From contig JACVVK020000313.1 of assembly GCA_018292915.2 (NCBI GenBank), positions 262,501-326,500 of the forward strand: DNA of 64,000 nucleotides, given 5' to 3'. This DNA comes from Batillaria attramentaria. Its lineage: Eukaryota > Mollusca > Gastropoda > Batillariidae. The first letter of the stretch is position 1; every line of letters starts with the position of its first letter. The notes beneath the pieces were generated by a model. The model was not told the DNA's origin, did no database searches, and saw only the letters and a program-made list of their open reading frames with translations. The position numbers were made by a program, and so were the translations under genes. Shown here one piece after another: positions 57,832-64,000 of this stretch.

Positions 57832-60248
57832 TACTTAGGCCCTTGGCTCCACGTGGAGCATAGGCCATCGACAACCCTTCGCCATCGCACTCTGTTCTGG
57901 GCTAGTCTTGCCACTCCAGTCCAGTTGGTCCCCTGCTTACATAGCTCTGCCTCAGTGTCCCGCCTCCAGCTGTTGCGAGGCCGGCCTCTCTTCCTTTTCC
58001 CCTGCGGGTTCCATGTCAGGGCTTGGCGTGTGGTGCTGGATGCTGGCTTTCTGAGGGTGTGTCCAATCCAGCCCCACTTCCTCCGCAGGATCTGCTTGGC
58101 CACTGGTTCCTGCCCCGCTCGCTCCCACAGCTCTTCATTCCGGATCTTCTCTGGCCATCGGATGTTGAAGATGCGCCTCAGACAGGTGTTGAGAAATGTC
58201 TGGATCTTCTGCTGCATCGTCTTCGTTGTCCTCCATGTTTCGCATCCGTAGAGCAGAACTGACTTCACGTTGGAGTTGAAGATGCGAAGTTTGGTTCTTA
58301 TGCTGACAACTTTGGATGCCCAGACGTTCTTCAGCATGACCATTGCTGCCCTTGCCTTGCCGATTCTGGCTGTGACGTCTCGGTCTGTGCCTCCCTGTCC
58401 ATCAACCACACTCCCCAGGTAGACAAAAGACTCCACCTCCCTGATGGGCTCTCCACCGACTGTGACTGGTGTGTTGGCAGTGGTGTTGATCTTCATCAGC
58501 TCGGTTTTCTTCCTGTTGATCTTGAGCCCTGTTCCGGCTGATGTGGCTTCCAGGCACGTAGTCTTGTCCTGCATCTGGCTGTGGCTGTGAGACAGGAGCG
58601 CCAGGTCGTCCGCGAAGTCGAGGTCATCCAGCTGCGTCCACAGTGTCCACTGTATCCCGTTTTTCCTGCCTGCTGTAGTGGTCTTCATGATCCAGTCGAT
58701 GACCAGGAGGAAGAGAAACGGGGACAACAGGCATCCCTGGCGGACTCCGGTCTTCACCTCGAAGCTTTCTGACAACTGGCCGGCATGGGCAATCCTGCAG
58801 CTCATGTCTTGGTAGGTGCACTGGATCAGGGAGATGATCTTCCCGGGAACTCCATAGTGCCTTAGCAGCTTCCACAGCGCCTCTCTGTCTACACTGTCGA
58901 AGGCCTTCTCATAGTCTATGAAGTTGATGTAGAGGGGGGAGTTCCACTCCAGTGACTGCTCCACAATGATGCGTAGGCTGGCAATCTGGTCAGCGCAGGA
59001 CCTGTTCCTGCGAAAGCCTGCCTGCTGGTCTCGGAGCATGGGGTCGACTGCCTCTCTCATCCTCTCCAGTAGAATTCTGTTGAGAACCTTGCCTGGCACT
59101 GACAGGAGCATGATCCCTCGGTAGTTGCTGCAGTCCCTGAGGTCCCCTTTCTTTGGCAGCTTGATGACGATCCCTTCTTTCCACTGGGCTGGCACCTCTT
59201 CCTTCTCCCAGATCTTGCTGAGCAGGCTGTGCAGCATGTTGACGGCTGTCTCTGTGTCTGCTTTAATGGCTTCTGCTGGTATCTCGTCCGGCCCTGCAGC
59301 TTTCCCATTTCTCAGTGTCATGATGGCTTTCCTGATCTCCGCCTTAGAGGGCTTGTCGCAGTTGATGGGTAGTTCTGTCTCAGCTGGTGGGATGTCTGGT
59401 GGTGTTTCAGGGATGGGGCGATTTAACAGCTCCCTGAAGTGTTCTGCCCATCGCTTCAGCTGTTCCTCAGTTGTTGTCAGTGGGTGCCCGTTCTTGTCCT
59501 TCACTGGTTTGTCTGTCTGCTGAAATTTGCCCGCGAGCTTCTTGGTCACCTGGTACAGGTCTTTTAGATTCCCTTGTCGGGCTGCTTCCTCTGCTTGACT
59601 GGCCAGGTTGTCGATGTAGTCCCTCTTGTCCTTCCTGGTGCTCCTCTTCACTTCTCTGTCAGCTGCTGTGTATTCCTCTTGTGCCTTTGCCTTAGCTCTT
59701 CTTGTTCGGCTCGTGTTCAGTGCAGCTTTCTTCTCTTTCCTAACTTCCAGCTTCTGGATGGTATCAGCAGAGATCCATTCCTTATGTTGGGTCTTTCTCT
59801 TGCCAAGGACCTCTTCGCATGTGTCGTGCCAGAGTTTCTTGCTGTGTTCCCACTGTGTCTCGATGTCCATTTCACTGTCTTCTATCAGGTCTTGCAGTGG
59901 CTGGAACCTGTTGGAAAGGCTGATCCGGAATGCTGCTTGTGTGTCTGTGTTCCTGAGAAGTCCAACGTTGTACCTGGTCCGTGTGCTGTTGGCGTTGGTG
60001 TGCCTCTTAAGCCGAAGTCTCAATGTTGTTGCAAGAAGGTGGTGGTCTGATGATACATCGGCACCCCTCATCACGCGCACATCCCGCCACGATCTCCTGA
60101 ACTTCCGGCTGATGCAGATGTGATCAATCTGGTTCTCCGTGACATGGTCGGCGATCTCCATGTGGCCTTGTGGATGCGCTTGTGTGGGAAGATGCTGCCT
60201 CCTATCACTAGCTGGTTCAGGCACAAAAGTCTGCAAAGCGCTCGCCAT
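57831..60248 (-). pseudogene. Copy A reverse transcriptase ORF (805 codons, RT motifs intact)
   Basis: The open frame encodes the end of an AP-type endonuclease and a complete-looking reverse transcriptase, which would copy the element RNA at a nicked target. Visible motifs: endonuclease IDH at residues 41-43 and SDHH at 67-70; RT entry GKAAGPDEIPAEAI around 315-328; catalytic motif A FIDYEKAFD at 443-451; GVRQGCLLSP at 501-510; catalytic FADD at 545-548; GLKINRKKTE at 574-583; FVYLG at 608-612; and a basic C-terminus with [12 protein letters not shown] at 753-764. The first Met is probably not the true start: the frame is the downstream part of a longer EN-RT protein, separated from the upstream endonuclease by apparent single-base losses near 60205 and 60157. 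The stop codon spans the insertion junction (TA from the element, G from the target duplication). The endonuclease is broken and split, so the copy is not autonomous despite the clean RT. Confidence 0.85.
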
Positions 60249-60600
60249 TTTCGTTCATCTGTCCCAGTCCGTGTGTTCCCATGGTGTCCTCATAGCCTGT
60301 GTTGTCTGATCCAATCTTGGCGTTGAAGTCTCCCATCAGTATGGTCATGTCCTTGGCTCCTCCTCTATCTATCACTGTCTGCAGTTGTTGGTAGAAGTCA
60401 TCTTTTTTCTCCTCTTCCGCATCATTGGTGGGAGCGTAGCACTGGATGATGTTCAGCTTGATGTCTTTTTTCTTGGTGATGAATTTGGCTGTGATGATGC
60501 GGGAGTTGACAGGTTCCCAGCCGATGAGTGCCCGCTGTGCCTCCGGTGCCAGCATCAGGGCCACGCCCTCAGTGTGGGGGGCTCCATCCTCTGTGTGTCC
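60217..60600 (-). pseudogene. Copy A endonuclease domain, middle fragment
   Basis: This frame encodes the core of an APE-like endonuclease: the IIQCYAPTND segment followed by MGDFNAKIG, the metal-site Asp/Asn motif of the exonuclease-endonuclease-phosphatase fold. It ends in a premature TGA at 60217-60219, just after GERFADFC, where one base seems to be missing relative to the continuing homology in the next frame. At its upstream end the frame is cut at 60600, where the nested copy B and its 11-bp duplication begin. The continuation of the same domain lies at 61844 and beyond. The domain would nick target DNA for priming in an intact relative; here it is broken in at least three places. Confidence 0.8.
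60590..60600 (+). repeat. Target-site duplication of nested LINE copy B, left
   Basis: TCTGTGTGTCC here is repeated at 61844-61854. In an uninterrupted copy A it would occur once, inside the endonuclease coding region. Confidence 0.8.
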
Positions 60601-61843
60601 TTACTTACTTAGGCCCCTGGCTCCACGTGAGCATAGGCCATCGACAACCCTTCGCCATCGCACTCTGTTCTGGGCTATTCTTGCCACTCCAGTCCAGTTG
60701 GTCCCCTGCTTATATAACTCTGCCTCAGTGTCCCCGCCTCCAGCTGTTGCGAGGCCGGCCTCCTCTTCCTTTTCCCCTGTGGGTTCCATGTCAGGGCTTG
60801 GCGTGTGGTGCTGGATGCTGGCTTCCTGAGGGTGTGTCCAATCCAGCCCCACTTCCTCCGCAGGATCTGCTTGGCCGCTGGTTCCTGCCCTGCTCGCTCC
60901 CACAGCTCTTCGTTCCGGATCTTCTCTGGCCATCGGATGTTGAAGATGCGCCTCAGACAGGTGTTGAGAAATGACTGGATCTTCTGCTGCATCGTCTTCG
61001 TTGTCCTCCATGTTTCGCATCCGTAGAGCAGAACTGACTTCACGTTGGAGTTGAAGATGCGAAGTTTGGTTCTATGCTGACAACTTTGGATGCCCAGATG
61101 TTCTTCAGCATGACCATTGCTGCTCTTGCCTTGCCGATTCTGGCTGTGACGTCTCGGTCTGTGCCTCCCTGTCCATCAACCACACTCCCCAGGTAGACAA
61201 AGGACTCTACCTCCCTGATGGACTCTCCACCGACTGTGACTGGTGTGTTGGCAGTGGTGTTGATCTTCATCAGCTCGGTTTTCCTCCTGTTGATCTTGAG
61301 CCCTGTTCCGGTGATGTGGCTTCCAGGCATGTAGTCTTGTCCTGCATCTGGCTGTGGCTATGAGACAGGAGCGCCAGGTCGTCCGCAAAGTCGAGGTCAT
61401 CCAGCTGCGTCCAGAGTGTCCACTGTATCCCGTTTTTCCTGCCTGTTGTGGTGGTCTTCATGATCCAGTCGATGACCAGGAGGAAGAGGAACGGGGACAA
61501 CAGGCATCCCTGGCGGACTCCGGTCTTCACCTCAAAGCTTTCTGACAACTGGCCGGCATGGGCAATCCTGCAGCTCATGTCTTTGTAGGTGCACTGGATC
61601 AGGGAGATGATCTTCCCGGGAACTCCATAGTGCCTTAGCAGCTTCCACAGCGCCTCTCTGTCTACACTGTCGAAGGCCTTCTCATAGTCTATGAAGTTAA
61701 TGTAGAGGGGGGAGTTCCACTCCAGTGACTGCTCAACGATGATGCGTAGGCTGGCGATCTGGTCAGCGCAGGACCTGTTCCTGCGAAAGCCCGCCTGCTG
61801 GTCTCGGAGCATAGGGCGACTGCCTCCCTCATCCTCTCCAGTA
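60601..61843 (-). mobile_element. Copy B: 5'-truncated retrotransposon of the same family nested inside copy A
   Basis: This 1.24-kb segment repeats the RT half of copy A (matching about 57832-59070) almost base for base. It lies in the same orientation and is flanked by an 11-bp direct repeat TCTGTGTGTCC (60590-60600 and 61844-61854). Its 3' end carries a (TAAG)n tail (plus-strand TTACTTACTTAGG at 60601), and its 5' end is truncated in the RT domain just before the MLRDQQAGFRRN segment. Motifs such as FIDYEKAFD and FADD are still readable. The frame is broken by small indels at about 60760, 61073 and 61311. The structure is classic target-primed reverse transcription with 5' truncation. Confidence 0.85.
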
Positions 61844-61854
61844 TCTGTGTGTCC
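61844..61854 (+). repeat. Target-site duplication of nested LINE copy B, right
   Basis: This is the exact partner of 60590-60600. Confidence 0.8.
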
Positions 61855-62040
61855 AGAGTAAGCAATTGCTCTCCCGATGAAAATCTCAGCTGTCCTGTCT
61901 GTAGCCACCTTGTCTCACTCAGCCCAGTACTCCTATCTTGTAGTTCTTCATCTCTCTTGCTACTTGTATGGTCCTTCCTACTTCATACATTGTCCTGATG
62001 TTCCATGTGGCTACTCTCGTCGTTGTCCTGGGTGTTAGAA
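61844..62040 (-). pseudogene. Copy A endonuclease domain, N-terminal fragment
   Basis: The minus strand reads TWNIRTMYEVGRTIQ and then a REMKNYKIGVLG segment, typical of the first beta-strand and helix of APE-type endonucleases in non-LTR elements. The frame is lost right after VLG, and the homology continues in another frame (SETRW-like, then LQTG) up to the nested insertion at 61843. This fragment shows that copy A extends well to the right of copy B, which makes B the younger, internal insertion. Confidence 0.75.
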
Positions 62041-62370
62041 GGGGGGTCGGCCTTGCAGCTTCCTTTCGGCTTTCACTGCAATGCGTCATAGGTCTCCGGG
62101 ATGGAGACCCTTCCTCGCCCAGGTGAATGTCTCGGTTTGTTGCTGTCGATGCTTCAGTAACTTAGTGTGTTTTTACAGGTAGGGCTGTTAACCCTACGCA
62201 AAACCCGTTTAGCCTCTTGGAGAGGTGGTCCAACATTCGTCTGACCTCTACCCTTCGACCTGTCCAGCTTGGGTGACCCTGCCAGGAGCATGTGCTCCTG
62301 CTGGCATAGTTCTCTGGGTCATTGAGGTACACAAGCCACTACCCCACGACAAGGGTTGGACCATGTAGGG

Positions 62371-62382
62371 AACAAAACAACC
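62371..62382 (+). repeat. Target-site duplication of LINE copy A, right
   Basis: This is the exact partner of 57820-57831. It marks the 5' boundary of the element on the minus strand. Confidence 0.75.
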
Positions 62383-62408
62383 CCCCCCCCCCAAAAAAAA
62401 AAAAAAAA

Positions 62409-62440
<32 letters not shown>

Positions 62441-62665
62441 AACAACAAAAAACCAAAAAACAAAAAAAACAACAACAACAACAAACAAAAAAACCTCAAA
62501 ACAAAACGAAAACAAAACGAAAATAAAACAGCAACAAAGAAACAAACAAAAAGTAACAGAACAAACGAAAAACAAGCCCCAAAAAAAAAAAAAAACCAAC
62601 ACCACAACAACAATTTAAAAAACAAAACAAAACCGGAAAAAGAACAAAACCAAAAAATGCAACAA
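62383..62665 (+). repeat. A/C-only low-complexity block right of LINE copy A
   Basis: C run, then A16 and A31 runs, then CAA, AAAACAAAACG and AAC words for about 280 bp with very little T or G. Confidence 0.9.
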
Positions 62666-62727
62666 AGAACATCAGCCAGAACTGTTGTATGTCCTCAGTA
62701 CAGGGTGTCCTTTGGTTACACAACTGT

Positions 62728-63175
62728 ATTAGGTTCCGGGTTACTAGGTTCCGGGTCATGTAGTAAGAACTCGGCTAAATATAGTAGAAAATCTTTGCCA
62801 CTTTTTACTCTGCACACAAATTTTAAAAGGGGCAATCTGGTGCTTTTTGTTGGCTTTGTAAACAAGTTTCATGCCAGGTAATAGTAAAACTAGGGGGAAA
62901 TGAGCCTGGCTTGTGGGCCATTTGTATTCATGCGCGGCTGGCACAGGAGCCAGCAGACGACCGTGGAATGAGGGGGTATGTGGTCGCTGCCAACACTGCC
63001 AAAACACGGAACATTGGAATTTGTTTAAATTTACTCTACACATGAGTCTATGGCTGCCTGATTTTTGTGAATTTTTGGGTGAATTTTAAAGCATTTCTAG
63101 CACGTCGTCTGCAACGTTGTGTGTAAGAGGAATATATAGCGTTTTCCTCCAGATTTGCATCTGTGTAACGTAGCC
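62728..63175. repeat. Dispersed element U, copy 2
   Basis: Partner of 29050-29490, with roughly the same length and the same order of anchors. The stem-loop segment is at 62794-62836 in inverted orientation. It starts with a short duplicated AGGTTCCGGG. Confidence 0.85.
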
Positions 63176-63568
63176 TGTAACTAGTGTAAGAGCACTTGAG
63201 ACTTCTTCAGTGTTGACGTGTATGCATGGACTTTGATCAGTACTGTCGAAGGTCATCCGTCATAAATAACCTTTCAGCACTGAAAATACTACAGGGGTCA
63301 TGTTATGGAACACAGGTGTTCTGATCTGTTGATACTCTCGTTCTTGGCTAATCCTACCTATGATATTTTTTTTTTCTGCTAAGTCAGCTGACCAACTGAC
63401 CTACATACTGTTGGTTATTTTTAAGTTCGCCCTCAGTTTGCCACGGCAGTATTGGTATTGATACCTGAACTTTTGCTTAAGCCCATTTACCGTACTGCTG
63501 ACTTGAACTGTTCTTTGCAGTAGAAGCCTAGAACGGTGACTTGTTGCTGCATTTAATGTACCTCCTGC
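63176..63568. other. No gene seen
   Basis: Unique sequence between element U and the terminal A/C block. Confidence 0.55.
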
Positions 63569-64000
63569 CCCCCCCCCCCCCCCCCCCACGAAAAAAAAAA
63601 CTAAAACAAAAAACAAAAAACCTAAAAACAAACAAAAGAAACAACAACAACAAAAAACCCAAACAACAAACAAACAAACAACAATTAAAAAAACACCCTT
63701 AAAACAACCGAAGAAAAACTGAAGAAAGGCATAGCATCAGCAGCATCAAGAAATACTTAAAGCCAAAAATCAAAAACCGCAACCAAAAACACAAGGACAA
63801 AAAACAACAACAAAAACAGACAAAATGCAAAACAAACAAACCACGAATACAAAACAAACTCAGTAACAACAAAAACAGATGGGAAAAAACAAAGCCCCCC
63901 CCCCCCCCCAAAAAAAAAAAAAAATAAAATAAAATAAAATAAAATAATAAATAAAAATAGATAAATTAAAAAAAAAAACCACCCAAACAACAACAAAAAA
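63569..64000 (+). repeat. A/C-rich block running to the window edge
   Basis: C18, A10, then AAACAAAA-type words, a central patch with more G and T (63700-63860), C13, A14 and (AAAAT)n. It continues past base 64000. Confidence 0.85.

Larger units (their letters stand above)
57832..62370 (-). mobile_element. Non-LTR retrotransposon copy A (APE-endonuclease plus RT), interrupted by a nested copy
   Basis: The element reads right to left. An untranslated leader (about 62050-62370) is followed by the start of an endonuclease domain (TWNIRTM at 61988-62008). A foreign insertion occupies 60601-61843, after which the endonuclease resumes and runs into a reverse transcriptase ending at 57832. A 12-bp direct repeat AACAAAACAACC at 57820-57831 and 62371-62382 brackets it and is read as the target-site duplication. 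Excluding the nested insert and its duplicated bases, the element is about 3.3 kb. The 3' end has no poly(A) but a short TAAGTA tail. That, with a single EN-RT reading frame, fits the RTE superfamily better than L1, although the clade is inference. It sits antisense to the FNDC3-like gene. The 5' leader may be near full length because the duplication directly abuts it. Confidence 0.85.

Noticed and set aside
57604..58251. 215-codon plus-strand frame overlapping the LINE
   Set aside because: Antisense shadow of the reverse transcriptase ORF.

Overview
This is eukaryotic, animal-type DNA. It is dominated by introns, intergenic sequence and repeats. There is no operon layout and no dense coding. 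I count more than 30 (CA/GT)n arrays, many long G or C homopolymers, tRNA-derived SINEs, a non-LTR retrotransposon, several small inverted-repeat DNA elements and at least eight tandem arrays. The overall texture, and a SINE whose 3' end reads as a run of CCCAAACACCCACCC, suggest a marine mollusc, probably a gastropod. That assignment is inference; no species is claimed.

The only host gene I can support is on the + strand. An exon at 54999-55159 (or to 55171) encodes the conserved N-terminal proline-rich segment of an FNDC3-type protein (fibronectin type III domain-containing protein 3A/B family). A candidate first coding exon lies at 26691-26805. It has an upstream in-frame stop, a consensus donor, and a phase that matches the downstream exon exactly through a split Gly codon. 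If the two are joined, the intron is about 28.2 kb and holds most of the repeats described here. The FN3 domains and the membrane anchor would lie beyond the right edge.

Layout: 1-26 kb is repeat-rich sequence with minisatellites (3.3, 4.4, 5.2 and 15.8 kb), a 175-bp TA-flanked MITE (8.1 kb), a 600-bp foldback element with 8-bp target duplication (9.66-10.26 kb), SINEs (11.6, 11.8, 12.8, 15.1 and 20.05 kb) and a 120-155 bp-unit tandem array (22.5-24.3 kb). That array is interrupted by a dispersed element here called R, which itself carries a MITE. The 26.7-55 kb stretch is the putative intron: element U (29.05 kb), more SINEs, a Harbinger-like MITE (36.3 kb), a near-perfect hairpin beside a minisatellite (43.7-44.05 kb), and a 480-bp block made almost only of A and C (51.87-52.35 kb). 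The 57.8-62.4 kb stretch is a non-LTR retrotransposon on the - strand, bounded by a 12-bp target duplication and interrupted by a second 5'-truncated copy of the same family with its own 11-bp duplication. The right edge carries a second U copy (62.73-63.18 kb) and two more A/C-only blocks.

The most informative observations are nested insertions that can be read directly, because a paralogous empty site lies in the same window. These are SINE-in-R, MITE-in-R, R-in-array and LINE-in-LINE. A further one is that the two U copies differ by inversion of a roughly 45-bp internal stem-loop. Coordinates of repeats are read by eye and may be off by a few bases unless a target duplication defines them.
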